From NCBI GenBank assembly GCA_949283575.1, contig CASDSU010000031.1:62001-126000 (forward strand): DNA of 64,000 nucleotides, given 5' to 3'. Below, piece after piece: positions 25,338-34,761 of the stretch. The translations under genes were made by a program, and so were the position numbers. The notes beneath the pieces are model-generated. The model made no database searches, was not told the origin of the DNA, and saw only the letters and a program-made list of their open reading frames with translations. Each line of letters begins with the position of its first letter. Within the stretch, counting starts at the first letter, position 1. Source of the stretch: an uncultured Eubacteriales bacterium. Lineage in GTDB: Bacteria > Bacillota > Clostridia > TANB77 > UBA1234.

Positions 25338-27095
25338 ATGAACGAGTACAGAACACATTATTGCCACGAACTTAGAATGAGTAATGTTGGCGAAGAAGTT
25401 AGACTTGCAGGATGGGTACAAACAATTAGAGATTTGGGATCTATGATGTTTGTTGATTTAAGAGACCATTATGGAATGACACAGCTTGCAATTCAAAATG
25501 AAAAACATTTAGAGCAAATGAGAAAGGTTAATACAGAAAGTACAATTTCAATTACAGGTAAAGTTTCTGAAAGAAGTAATAAAAATCCTAACATGGTTAC
25601 TGGTGATATCGAAGTAATACCATCAGAAATAAGAGTTACGGGTAAAGCGAAAAATGTATTACCATTCGAAATAAATATAGGACAAGATGTTAGAGAAGAT
25701 TTAAGACTTGAGTATAGATTCTTAGATTTGAGAAATGAGAAGATTCATAACAACATCGTGTTTAGAGCACAAGTTATGAAGACAATAAGAGAGATTATGG
25801 ATAATATGGGATTTGTTGAAATTCAAACACCAATTTTGACAAGTTCATCACCAGAAGGTGCTAGAGACTTCTTAGTTCCAAGTAGACTTCATCCAGGAGA
25901 ATTTTATGCACTTCCACAAGCACCACAACAATTCAAACAACTTTTAATGATGTCTGGTTTTGATAAATATTATCAAATAGCTCCATGCTTCAGAGATGAA
26001 GATCCAAGAGCTGATAGATCTCCAGGAGAATTTTATCAATTAGACCTTGAAATGTCATTTGCTACTCAAGATGATGTTTTGGCTGTTGTTGAAAATGTTG
26101 TATTAAATACGTTTAGAAAACATTCAAAGTGGAGTGTTAGCGAAGATGGACTTCTAAGAATTCCATTTAGAGAGGCTATGAGAAAATATGGTAGTGATAA
26201 GCCGGATCTTAGAAATCCATTGATACTTCAAGAAGTAACAAATCTTTTTGAAGGAACAGAATTCAAAGCATTCCAAGATAAAAATATAATTGCAATAGTT
26301 GTTCCAAACGCTGCAAAAGAAACAAGAAAATTCTTTGATAGTATGGGCGAATTTGCACAAGTGGAATGCGGAGCTAAAGGTCTTGCATATGTAAAAGTTG
26401 ATGAAGGAAATGTTTTATCTGGTGGAATTGCAAAATTCTTTACGCCAGAAATGACAGAAAAATTTTTGAAAACTTATGCAAAAGTGGGAGATGCAGCTTT
26501 CTTTGTTGCTGATGAAGATATGGAAAAAGCTCAAAAAATGGCTGGATTAATAAGAGTAGAATTAGGAAAACGCTTAGATTTACTAGAAAAAGAATGTTAC
26601 AAATTCTGTTGGATAGTAGACTTCCCAATGTACGAAAAAGACGATGAAGGGAAAGTTGAATTCAATCATAATCCATTCTCAATGCCACAAGGCGGTCTTG
26701 AAGCATTAAATACAAAAGACCCACTAGACATCTATGCATATCAATATGACTTGGTATGTAACGGTTATGAACTTGCATCAGGAGCAGTTAGAAACCATGA
26801 TGTAGAAATAATGGAAAGAGCGTTTGAACTTGCAGGATACACAAGAGAACACGTAGAAGCAAAGTTCCCAGCATTATTCAATGCATTCCAATATGGTGCA
26901 CCTCCACACGCAGGCGCAGCACCAGGACTTGACAGAATAGTAATGCTTCTTGCGCAAGAAGAAAGCATAAGAGAAGTAATTGCATTCCCTAAAAACAGTA
27001 AAGCACGCGACCTACTTATGGGAGCACCATCACCAGTATATCCAAATCAATTAAAAGACGTACACATCAAATTAGATGTAGAAGAGAAAAAGTAA
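25338..27095 (+). CDS. aspS: Aspartyl-tRNA synthetase
   Basis: The 585-residue class II synthetase has an N-terminal OB-fold anticodon domain (VRLAGWVQTIRDLGSMMFVD), the motif 2 loop FRDEDPRADR, the bacterial GAD insertion in the middle, and motif 3 GAAPGLDRIVML near the C-terminus. It attaches aspartate to tRNA-Asp in the cytoplasm. It is full length for the bacterial type. The ATG follows TAGGAGGA, 30 bases after the T-box terminator. No hisS lies upstream, unlike the hisS-aspS pair of many Firmicutes. Confidence 0.97.
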   Translation: MNEYRTHYCHELRMSNVGEEVRLAGWVQTIRDLGSMMFVDLRDHYGMTQLAIQNEKHLEQMRKVNTESTISITGKVSERSNKNPNMVTGDIEVIPSEIRVTGKAKNVLPFEINIGQDVREDLRLEYRFLDLRNEKIHNNIVFRAQVMKTIREIMDNMGFVEIQTPILTSSSPEGARDFLVPSRLHPGEFYALPQAPQQFKQLLMMSGFDKYYQIAPCFRDEDPRADRSPGEFYQLDLEMSFATQDDVLAVVENVVLNTFRKHSKWSVSEDGLLRIPFREAMRKYGSDKPDLRNPLILQEVTNLFEGTEFKAFQDKNIIAIVVPNAAKETRKFFDSMGEFAQVECGAKGLAYVKVDEGNVLSGGIAKFFTPEMTEKFLKTYAKVGDAAFFVADEDMEKAQKMAGLIRVELGKRLDLLEKECYKFCWIVDFPMYEKDDEGKVEFNHNPFSMPQGGLEALNTKDPLDIYAYQYDLVCNGYELASGAVRNHDVEIMERAFELAGYTREHVEAKFPALFNAFQYGAPPHAGAAPGLDRIVMLLAQEESIREVIAFPKNSKARDLLMGAPSPVYPNQLKDVHIKLDVEEKK

Positions 27096-27098
27096 AAA

Positions 27099-27136
27099 CA
27101 AAAAAGGACAAGGGACGGTTCTCTTGTCCTTTTTTT
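27099..27136 (+). terminator. aspS terminator built on the GGACAAG...CTTGTCC repeat
   Basis: AAAAAAGGACAAG pairs with CTTGTCCTTTTTTT; loop core GGACGGTTCT. It is the fourth hairpin of this family; a shorter relic (ATGGACATCCCC) follows at about 27147-27158. Confidence 0.8.
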
Positions 27137-27178
27137 CGTCCATTTGATGGACATCCCCGGTGGCCGAAAAAACTGCTA

Positions 27179-27207
27179 TTGATTAAAACACTTCTAAAGT
27201 ATATAAT
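27179..27207 (+). promoter_or_regulatory. SigA-type promoter for the UDP-sugar pyrophosphorylase gene
   Basis: TTGATT at 27179-27184 and TATAAT at 27202-27207, spacer 17. Confidence 0.65.
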
Positions 27208-27282
27208 CAATTTGGATGAAAAAGAGAAAAAGCATATAAACTAAAGATGGCTAAATATTAAAATGAAAGAAAGGATGATAGT

Positions 27283-28521
27283 ATGAATTTTGAAGAGGTA
27301 AAAAACTTGCTTGAAAAATACGGTCAAACACATATTTTAAAATCATATGAAAGATTAAATGAAGAGGAAAAAGAAAAATTATTAGAGCAAGTTGCTAGAA
27401 TAGATTTTGAAAAAATGAAGGATCTATATGCATTGTCACAAACAAAGGTTGAAATGAAAGATGCTGTTATTGAACCAATGGCATATCAAGATTCAGCTAA
27501 ATTATCAGCTGAAGAAAAAGCTGAAATAATACAGCTTGGTGAAGAAGCAATTAAAGCTGAAAAACTTGCTATCGTGACAATGGCAGGTGGCCAAGGAACA
27601 AGACTTGGTCATAATGGGCCTAAAGGTACTTATGATTTAGGATTAGATTCACACAAGAGTTTATTTGAAATTCAATGTGATATATTAAAAAATGCGCAGG
27701 AAAAATATGGGGTAACAATTCCTTGGTATATCATGACAAGTAGAGAAAATAACGATGATACGGTTGCGTTCTTTGAAAAAAATAATTACTTCGGTTATCC
27801 AAAAGAAGCAACAAATTATTTCTTCAAACAAGGTGAACTTCCAATGATGGATGAACAAGGCAAACTTGTTATAGAATCAAATGGATTTGTAAAAGAAGCG
27901 GCTGATGGACATGGAGGAGTATTTGAGGCGTTAGGCAGAAACGGAATCTTGAATGACATGAGAGCTAGAGGAATTGAATGGGTATTTATCGCAGGTATCG
28001 ACAATGTTTTAGTTCAATTAGTAGATCCATTACTTATGGGATATGCAATAAAAAATAACTTTAGAATAGTGTCAAAAACAGTTCCTAAATCAAACCCTGA
28101 TGAAAAAGTCGGTGTATTCTGCAAAAAAAACGGAAAACCATATGTAATTGAGTATAGTGAAATTTCAACAGAACACGCACATATGAGAGATGCAAATGGT
28201 GAATTGGTGTATGGTGAAGGTCATGTGCTATTAAATTTATTTAACGTATCTGCATTAGAAGAAATTGAAAAATTTAAATTGCCATATCATGTAGCGCATA
28301 AGAAAACATCATACATGAATGAAGAGGGAGAATTTATCACTCCAGAAGCTCCGAATGCTTATAAATTTGAATCATTCTTATTTGATGCTTTTTCGCAAAT
28401 ACCAGAATTCGGACTATTAAGAGGGAAGAGAGAAGAAGATTTCTCACCAGTTAAAAATGCAGAAGGTACAGATTCTCCAGAAACTGCAAGAAGAGATTAT
28501 ATAAATTATCACAATAAATAA
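27283..28521 (+). CDS. UDPGP-family uridylyltransferase (UDP-sugar pyrophosphorylase)
   Basis: The 412-residue protein has the eukaryotic-type UDPGP nucleotide-binding motif MAGGQGTRLGHNGPKG near residue 100, IMTSRENND, the substrate segment EAADGHGGVFEAL, and GIDNVLVQLVDP. It makes a UDP-sugar (UDP-GlcNAc or UDP-Glc type) from UTP and a sugar-1-phosphate. This eukaryote-like family is distinct from bacterial GalU and GlmU and is common in some Clostridia. It would supply donors to the many glycosyltransferases in this window. It has its own promoter and an AAAGGATG site. Confidence 0.9.
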   Translation: MNFEEVKNLLEKYGQTHILKSYERLNEEEKEKLLEQVARIDFEKMKDLYALSQTKVEMKDAVIEPMAYQDSAKLSAEEKAEIIQLGEEAIKAEKLAIVTMAGGQGTRLGHNGPKGTYDLGLDSHKSLFEIQCDILKNAQEKYGVTIPWYIMTSRENNDDTVAFFEKNNYFGYPKEATNYFFKQGELPMMDEQGKLVIESNGFVKEAADGHGGVFEALGRNGILNDMRARGIEWVFIAGIDNVLVQLVDPLLMGYAIKNNFRIVSKTVPKSNPDEKVGVFCKKNGKPYVIEYSEISTEHAHMRDANGELVYGEGHVLLNLFNVSALEEIEKFKLPYHVAHKKTSYMNEEGEFITPEAPNAYKFESFLFDAFSQIPEFGLLRGKREEDFSPVKNAEGTDSPETARRDYINYHNK

Positions 28522-28591
28522 TTGTAAAAGAAAATGGAATATATTAAAATATCTTTAGAATACACGGTTATAAATAGAAAGAAGGTAAAAT

Positions 28592-29170
28592 ATGCTTATA
28601 CATATAATTTCTGGAATAATAATTGTTTTAGCTTTAATAAATTTTATATTGGGAATCAAACTGTATGAAGAACCAAAGGAGAATGGATATTTTAATAATG
28701 TTGGAAATTTAGACATGGCAAGAGAAAGAACTATAGCTGCAGATCCTAAATATGTCTTAATAATATCAATAATTACAGGAATACTGATGGGACTTTATTT
28801 GGGATATGCCGCTGCTCTTGAAAAAAGTGGAATAATTATAACTGCGACAGTTGTAATAATAGCTATTATGTATTTAATAGAAATCACAAGAACAGTAACA
28901 CTAAAAGAAGGAAAATTAGTGCTATCAAAATTTCTATCATTTGAAAAAGAAATAGATGTAAATCAAATAGTAGGAATGTATATATATAGTTATAATAAAA
29001 AATTCTTGAAAAGTCATGCATATACAACAAAGTTAGTTATAGTAGGGCGAGATGGAAAACTTACTAAATTCACATTATCAAGTATAGATAATAGAGCAAT
29101 TTTAAATATGATGAAAGAAAGTTTTGGAATAAATAGTTATAAAATGTTTATAGCAAAACATGAGGTTTAA
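28592..29170 (+). CDS. Membrane protein with a possible bacterial PH-like domain, unknown
   Basis: The 192-residue protein has hydrophobic helices at about residues 2-22, 52-70 and 78-95, then a beta-rich cytoplasmic C-terminus (TVTLKEGKLVLSKFLSFEKE, then TTKLVIVGRDGKLTKF) resembling bacterial PH domains that follow membrane helices. No function can be assigned. AGAAGG precedes the ATG. A strong terminator follows immediately. Confidence 0.6.
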   Translation: MLIHIISGIIIVLALINFILGIKLYEEPKENGYFNNVGNLDMARERTIAADPKYVLIISIITGILMGLYLGYAAALEKSGIIITATVVIIAIMYLIEITRTVTLKEGKLVLSKFLSFEKEIDVNQIVGMYIYSYNKKFLKSHAYTTKLVIVGRDGKLTKFTLSSIDNRAILNMMKESFGINSYKMFIAKHEV

Positions 29171-29217
29171 AAAATAGCGAAAGAGTTATTTGTAAAAACT
29201 CTTTCGCTATTTTTTTA
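29171..29217 (+). terminator. Intrinsic terminator
   Basis: AAATAGCGAAAGAGTT pairs with AACTCTTTCGCTATTT, then a T-run. Confidence 0.9.
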
Positions 29218-29283
29218 TCTTTTTGTATACTGAAAGAAAAATTTGGTAAAAATTAAATTAACAAAAGGAGAGGAGATTTTTCT

Positions 29284-29580
29284 ATGATAAGTAATGTTAA
29301 TAAAAATGTGATTTTTATAAAAAATATTCCATCTAATATTATTGAAGAAGCTATTTTTATCTTGAAAGAGGATGCTTCTGAGACTCGAGTTGAAGAAAAA
29401 CTTGATATTGCAAAAGATGAGGCTGAAATGATTTTACAAGATTATATAGATAAAGAAATTGTAAACACATTAAAGAATAAAAATGAGAAAATAAATAAAA
29501 TTAATAAATTTAAGAAAATTTTTATTGTAGCAATATGTTTATTTGCAATTATAATAGGAATAATCAGTAAAGGAATATAA
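29284..29580 (+). CDS. Small tail-anchored protein, unknown
   Basis: The 98-residue protein has a charged, helical N-terminal part and a single C-terminal membrane segment (about residues 79-96) preceded by Lys/Asn-rich sequence, so it is probably tail-anchored with the N-terminus in the cytoplasm. GGAGAGGAG lies ahead of the ATG. It precedes the SpoIVFA-like gene by 48 bases and might be part of the same sporulation transcript; no family recognised. Confidence 0.6.
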   Translation: MISNVNKNVIFIKNIPSNIIEEAIFILKEDASETRVEEKLDIAKDEAEMILQDYIDKEIVNTLKNKNEKINKINKFKKIFIVAICLFAIIIGIISKGI

Positions 29581-29628
29581 AACATAAAAAATCTAGTGAG
29601 ACATATAATGTAATCGGAGGGCTAGGTT

Positions 29629-30282
29629 ATGGAATATGTAATAAATCGTGCGGATTACAGAAGAAACAAATTAGAAGTTGAAACGAAAAAAAGTAATATA
29701 AATGTTGAAAAAATATACAGATATTTTGTTTTTATGATGTTTTGTTTGCTTATTGGAATTGGTGGAATATCAAGTATGAATTTAAAACAAAAAAAATTAG
29801 AAACAGATGCTAAAAAATCGTTGTTAATAAGTGAAGTAAAAAATGAAACAAATTATGAATTTGATAAAGTACCGAAAAAAGATAGTGAAGCAATTGAAAA
29901 ATTGATAATTCCTTGTGTTGGAACAGTAACATCAAGATATGGTTTTAGAAATTCAAGTAATCCAATTGTTAGTTCGAATCACATGGGAATAGATATTGGA
30001 GCGCCCAAGGGAACTGACATATTTGCCGCTCATGATGGTGTAGTAATTGAAGCAGGTCAAATTGGCTCATATGGAAAATGTGTAATGATACAAAATGAAA
30101 AGTTAATAACAGTATATGCACATTGTTCAAAGTTACATGTGAAGAATGGTGACAATGTTAAACAAAAGGATAAAATTGCTGAAGTTGGTATGACAGGAAA
30201 CGCAACTGGGAATCATTTGCATTTTGAAGTTAGATATAATGGAGAGTGTATTAACCCTGAGGATGTGATAGATTGGTTATAA
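29629..30282 (+). CDS. spoIVFA: SpoIVFA-like membrane M23 metallopeptidase-fold protein
   Basis: The 217-residue protein has a cytoplasmic start, one membrane segment (about residues 32-50) and a LytM/M23 domain (about 90-215) with SRYGFR, SNHMGIDIGAPKGT, YAHCSKL and HLHFEVRY. The catalytic His-x3-Asp and HxH sets appear intact, whereas Bacillus SpoIVFA is degenerate. SpoIVFA holds the SpoIVFB protease and BofA in the outer forespore membrane. Its stop overlaps the next gene, an M50 protease, by ten bases, and rplU-rpmA-obgE lie further on, as in the Bacillus spoIVF region. Confidence 0.82.
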   Translation: MEYVINRADYRRNKLEVETKKSNINVEKIYRYFVFMMFCLLIGIGGISSMNLKQKKLETDAKKSLLISEVKNETNYEFDKVPKKDSEAIEKLIIPCVGTVTSRYGFRNSSNPIVSSNHMGIDIGAPKGTDIFAAHDGVVIEAGQIGSYGKCVMIQNEKLITVYAHCSKLHVKNGDNVKQKDKIAEVGMTGNATGNHLHFEVRYNGECINPEDVIDWL

Positions 30283-30857
30283 GAATTCATATATATCTAA
30301 TACTTGTGCTTGCGTATATGTTTGCAATTCAAAATATAGAAAATTTTATGTGTTTATATTTGTTTGTCATTATGCATGAAATTTCACATATGTTAGTAGC
30401 AATAATTTTGAAAATGAATGTGTATGAAATTGAATTATTACCTATAGGTGTGAATGCGAAATATACAGGAAAAATATCTAATTTTAAAGAATTATTGATA
30501 AGTCTGGCAGGTCCAATTGCCAGTTTTTTATTTGCCTTAATGTTTGAAAATGAAACTTTTAAATTAATGAATTTATCAATAGCGATATTTAATTTGATGC
30601 CAATAAGGCCATTTGATGGTGGAAAAATATTAGAGAATTTTTTTTGCATTTTGTTTGGTAAAAAAACAGCAAATAAAATATTGAGATTTTTATCAAAAAT
30701 TTCTTTAAATTTATTATTACTTTTAGCGATTATATCATTAATTTTTTTAAAGAATTATTATCTTATAATATTAACAATATATATGATTTGTATAATAAAG
30801 GAAGAAGCTGAAAATACAAGGTTTAATGCAATAATTAACTATTTACAAATGGACTAA
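30273..30857 (+). CDS. spoIVFB: SpoIVFB-like site-2 intramembrane metalloprotease (M50)
   Basis: The 194-residue protein has about five to six membrane helices, the zinc motif HEISH (in MHEISHMLVA) and the second motif FNLMPIRPFDGGK with the metal-binding Asp. SpoIVFB cleaves pro-sigma-K inside the mother cell during late sporulation. A TTG at 30273 with GAGG upstream is the probable start, overlapping spoIVFA by ten bases. No CBS domain is present, unlike Bacillus SpoIVFB, so ATP sensing may be absent or the CBS part was lost. Confidence 0.85.
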   Translation: MVIRIHIYLILVLAYMFAIQNIENFMCLYLFVIMHEISHMLVAIILKMNVYEIELLPIGVNAKYTGKISNFKELLISLAGPIASFLFALMFENETFKLMNLSIAIFNLMPIRPFDGGKILENFFCILFGKKTANKILRFLSKISLNLLLLLAIISLIFLKNYYLIILTIYMICIIKEEAENTRFNAIINYLQMD

Positions 30858-30889
30858 TAAATATTAAACTAAATATTGAGGTGAAATGC

Positions 30890-33800
30890 ATGATAACAAA
30901 AGAAAAAGGATATTCGCTTAACGTACTTGTTATAACAATAGCAGTAATGTTAATACTAACATCAACAGCTATCGTATCAATGAGAAGTTTAACAAAAGAC
31001 AAAGCAGTAACAGAATTTATGAATGATATACAAGAAGTTGAAGAGTTTGTGTTTGCATATTACTCTAGTAAAAACATATTGCCAATATTGTATGAAAATG
31101 GGGTTGCAAATCCAATTGATATTCCAGATGATATGCAAGGTCAAATTGACCCAAAAGATAAAGGTGAATATTTCCAAGTTGATCTTACAAAACTTGGTTC
31201 TATAAAACTTTTTGATTATGATAGAGGTGGATACATATTAAATGAAAATACATTGAATATATATGTGCTTAAACCTGTTGAATATGAAGGTATAAAATAT
31301 TATACACTTACTGATGAAATTTTAGGGATAGAAAAAGTATATGGAACTGTACAAGATTTTGAAGTTAATATCATAGGAAATCCAATTGTATGGACAAAGA
31401 AATTTAATATGTTAGTATCCATACCAGATGAAGCTAATGTGAATGGAAAATGGACGTTTAAGTACTATAAAAATGGTCCGATTTCGGCAAAACAATTTGC
31501 TACTATGGGAACTTTCTTTGAATACGGTAATCCTATTGAAATATCAGAAAATGGGATTCATAGTATATATGTTGAAAATGAAGATGGACAAGCCAAGGTT
31601 GTAAATGTAGTGGTAAATAAAATAGATGAAATTGATCCGTTTGTATATCGTTCTGATACAAACGAAATAATAGTTGGCGACGATGAAACTGGAATTGCAA
31701 AGATTCATTATAAAATAATGGCATATGATACAATTTCGGATACACAAAGAGCAACAAACATTGAAACATACATGCAAGGTCCAAAAGGAGCTTTACCAAA
31801 TGCGACAGGTGGCGGGATTTTAACATATGAAGAAGCATATACCGGTGAAAAAGTAAATGGTATAGATGAGCCCCATATCGGAAGAAGCATAGCTACATAT
31901 AAATCAGAATATGAAGAATATTTAGCTAGATATGAAGCAGAAATTTTAAATCCTTCTGGAGATTTAAAAAATTTAGATGATGAATTTCCACAATTTCAAT
32001 ATAATGGTGAAAGATATGGTGATGATGAACAAAACATTGTTTTATATGTAGAAGATTATGCTGGAAATTATAGTGTTACAAATAAGGATAATGAATTATG
32101 TGTGGTTTCTAGAAAAATGCTGATGGACAGTCATTTTGTTGAAACTGTTATACAGCCGCTAGCAGGGGTAGAAGTAATTATAAATAATGGTGATAGATAT
32201 ACTTCTGATAGAAAAGTAAATTTGATTATAAAAGCCCAAGGAGCAAGTGATATGTCTATGTATATTACATGTGACGAAAATGATGTTCCTGAGGATGTGG
32301 ATTGGGTAGATTTAGAAAAAAAAATAGAAGATTATGAGTTAGTAGGCCAAGATGGAGAGGTAAAAGTTTTCGTATATGTAACAGCAAATCAGATGGAAAA
32401 TGGAACTTTAAAATATGTGAAAGTTTCTTCTTCAATATTTTTAGATACTACACCTCCGACTAATACAAAGCCTGAAGTATCAGAAATTGGTAATGATTTG
32501 AAGTTGTATGTAGAAAACAAACAGCAAGATAATGAAAGTGGAATAGCTTCTATTGAATATGGTTATAAATTAAAGGAAAGTTCAGAATATATATGGCGCT
32601 TGTCTTTAAATGGGGTAGTTGTAGAAGAAAATAAAGAATACCAAATAAGAACAAAAGCGACGGATAAAGCGGGAAATGTTACAGAATCTCAAATTGTTGA
32701 AATTAAGAGTCCGAAGCATCAAGCTAGAACGTTACCAAATGCGCCAGCGATGGCTACAGGAATGACTGCAATAGTGTGGGACGGAACATTAGATATACCT
32801 ACAGATGAAATTGAAATAAATCATAATACATGGAAAACAGCAAGTGGAGAAGATGTAACATGGTACAATTATGAAATTGGTAATAACGTTGATGATAAAA
32901 GAGAAAATATATGGGCAAATGCTAAAACAACAGATGGAAGTTATTGGGTATGGATTCCAAGATATGCTTACAAAATAACATATTATGAAGATACAGCAAA
33001 AACAAAAGTTAAAGGATATTATCAAAATTCTAAAACAACGGGAATGCATTACTACAAAGCGGATGGAACAACGATTGCTTCGAATCCAGACGAAGTAAAA
33101 ACAACTAATGTAATGATAGATATAATATTCTTGGATGGAGTATCGAGTACACAATATAAAGAAGAAAATGTAAAAACAAATGCAATAACAATAAAACAAT
33201 TACCAGAAGAATATATTGTTCATCCGGCTTTTACAGGAACTAATACATCAACAATAAGTAATTCATTAGGAAAATGGAGTACGGATGTTACAGGAATTTG
33301 GGTTGCGAAATTCGAGGCTAGCAGAACTGATTCGAAAATTGATGAACAAGGTGTATTAACAATAATAAAATCAGTGCCATCAGTAAAAAGTTTTACAAAT
33401 GTAAAAATAGGTGATGCGTATACTTATTCAGAAGCAATGTTCCCAGGATTATATTCACACCTAATGAAAAATAGTGAATGGGGAGCAGTTGCATATTTAA
33501 CATATAGTGCATACGGTAGAAATGGATATGAACCATCAGCTAATAGAAATTCGGGACATATAACAGGTGGTGGTGGTGCTGGCACAAGTGCGTATACAGC
33601 ATCTAACTCAAGATTTGAAAATTCGTATGCTTATGATGTTAGGTCATCTATTTCAACATCTGGTATGTATGCAAGTACAACAGGAAATATTTATGGAATA
33701 TATGATTTAGTTGGTGGTGCTGCTGAATTTGTGGCTACATATGTAGCAAATGGCGATGAAAGTATTAAAGAAAATGCAGAAAGAATGACTCAGACAACTA

Positions 33801-34099
33801 TACCATCGTTAAGAGAAGTATATTCGGTTGCAGATACAGATTCACCAATAAATAACTATAACAGAAATGGTTTGCAAGATGCAGTATATGGAAATGCTAT
33901 ATATGAGACGTCAACAGGATATATCGGAAATTATGGAATAGCTTCTGATACAACAAACTTCCCATCAAGAACAAAACCATTCTTTACAAGAGGTGGTAGT
34001 GCTACTGATGGAAGTGGAGCAGGATTATTTAACTTTGATGAATCAAATGGTGCTGCAGATGAATCAACAGGATTTAGACCAGTACTTGCTTTTAGGTAG
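30890..34099 (+). CDS. Giant surface protein: pilin-like N-terminus, beta repeats, FGE/C-type-lectin-like C-domain
   Basis: The 1069-residue protein begins with EKGYSLNVLVITIAVML, a prepilin-like leader and single hydrophobic helix, but lacks the Glu5 of classical pilins. A long middle with Ig-like or bacterial beta-domain features follows (repeated DxTPPT and TKATDKAGNVTESQI type strands). The last 300 residues resemble the formylglycine-generating-enzyme (SUMF/C-type lectin) fold: WVWIPRYAYKI, GIYDLVGGAAEFVA, TRGGSATDGSG, STGFRPVLAF. I infer a displayed adhesin or ligand-binding protein. ATG at 30890 has GAGGTG upstream. It interrupts the spoIVFB-rplU order. Confidence 0.68.
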   Translation: MITKEKGYSLNVLVITIAVMLILTSTAIVSMRSLTKDKAVTEFMNDIQEVEEFVFAYYSSKNILPILYENGVANPIDIPDDMQGQIDPKDKGEYFQVDLTKLGSIKLFDYDRGGYILNENTLNIYVLKPVEYEGIKYYTLTDEILGIEKVYGTVQDFEVNIIGNPIVWTKKFNMLVSIPDEANVNGKWTFKYYKNGPISAKQFATMGTFFEYGNPIEISENGIHSIYVENEDGQAKVVNVVVNKIDEIDPFVYRSDTNEIIVGDDETGIAKIHYKIMAYDTISDTQRATNIETYMQGPKGALPNATGGGILTYEEAYTGEKVNGIDEPHIGRSIATYKSEYEEYLARYEAEILNPSGDLKNLDDEFPQFQYNGERYGDDEQNIVLYVEDYAGNYSVTNKDNELCVVSRKMLMDSHFVETVIQPLAGVEVIINNGDRYTSDRKVNLIIKAQGASDMSMYITCDENDVPEDVDWVDLEKKIEDYELVGQDGEVKVFVYVTANQMENGTLKYVKVSSSIFLDTTPPTNTKPEVSEIGNDLKLYVENKQQDNESGIASIEYGYKLKESSEYIWRLSLNGVVVEENKEYQIRTKATDKAGNVTESQIVEIKSPKHQARTLPNAPAMATGMTAIVWDGTLDIPTDEIEINHNTWKTASGEDVTWYNYEIGNNVDDKRENIWANAKTTDGSYWVWIPRYAYKITYYEDTAKTKVKGYYQNSKTTGMHYYKADGTTIASNPDEVKTTNVMIDIIFLDGVSSTQYKEENVKTNAITIKQLPEEYIVHPAFTGTNTSTISNSLGKWSTDVTGIWVAKFEASRTDSKIDEQGVLTIIKSVPSVKSFTNVKIGDAYTYSEAMFPGLYSHLMKNSEWGAVAYLTYSAYGRNGYEPSANRNSGHITGGGGAGTSAYTASNSRFENSYAYDVRSSISTSGMYASTTGNIYGIYDLVGGAAEFVATYVANGDESIKENAERMTQTTIPSLREVYSVADTDSPINNYNRNGLQDAVYGNAIYETSTGYIGNYGIASDTTNFPSRTKPFFTRGGSATDGSGAGLFNFDESNGAADESTGFRPVLAFR

Positions 34100-34115
34100 G
34101 ATATAAAATACTGAG

Positions 34116-34157
34116 CGAAAGGATGAAAGATTATAGTTTTTATCCTTTCGTTTGTTT
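34116..34157 (+). terminator. Intrinsic terminator after the giant surface protein
   Basis: CGAAAGGAT pairs with ATCCTTTCG across an 18-base loop, followed by TTTGTTT. Confidence 0.75.
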
Positions 34158-34192
34158 ATATATGGAAATTATTACTAAGAGGTGCGTAAATA

Positions 34193-34726
34193 ATGAATAA
34201 ATGCATAAAAGAAGAGGAAATATTTAAAGGTATTCGTTTTAATATTGTAAAGAAAACATACGAAACTGAAGAAAAAAAGAAGTATATAAGAGAATGTGTA
34301 GAAACGGCTTCGGCTGCGGTAGTTTTACCAATAACAAAGAACAATGAAGTGATTTTTATAAAACAGTATAGAGAAGTAATTGGCGAAAAAACACTTGAAT
34401 TACCGGCAGGAATTATAGAAAATGGTGAAGATCCAAAAGAAACTGCAAAAAGGGAATTAAGAGAAGAAACGGGATTTTTAGCTCAAATGATAACACTGAT
34501 GGTAGATTATTATGTATCATGTGGTTATACAAATGAGAAGGTTTACTTATATTTAGCAGAAGAATTAGAAGATAAAAGAGAAACGAATTATGATGAGGAT
34601 GAGCAAATTGAAGAAATTGTAAAGATTCCTTTAGAAGAATGTTATAAGCTTCAAGAAGAAAACTATTTTAAACACGCTAATATAAATGTTGCGTTATCAA
34701 TGTACAGATGTATAAATAAAGAATAG
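34193..34726 (+). CDS. Nudix hydrolase, ADP-ribose pyrophosphatase-like
   Basis: The 177-residue protein has a complete Nudix box (G-x5-E-x7-RELREETG) starting at GIIENGE near residue 83 and the preceding ELPAG that is typical of NudF/ADP-ribose pyrophosphatases; FIKQYREVIGEKTLELPAG is the family core. It would hydrolyse ADP-ribose or related nucleoside diphosphate sugars to AMP and sugar phosphate. An AGAGG site sits ahead of the ATG. It is followed after 35 bases by an unknown gene in the same orientation. Confidence 0.9.
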   Translation: MNKCIKEEEIFKGIRFNIVKKTYETEEKKKYIRECVETASAAVVLPITKNNEVIFIKQYREVIGEKTLELPAGIIENGEDPKETAKRELREETGFLAQMITLMVDYYVSCGYTNEKVYLYLAEELEDKRETNYDEDEQIEEIVKIPLEECYKLQEENYFKHANINVALSMYRCINKE

Positions 34727-34761
34727 CACGAGATTAAAATTCTATAAAATTAGGAGAGAAA

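Noticed and set aside
30273-30282. Overlap of the SpoIVFA- and SpoIVFB-like genes as another frameshift fusion
   Set aside because: Each gene is complete for its family and a ribosome site (GAGG) precedes the TTG; the overlap is ordinary translational coupling.
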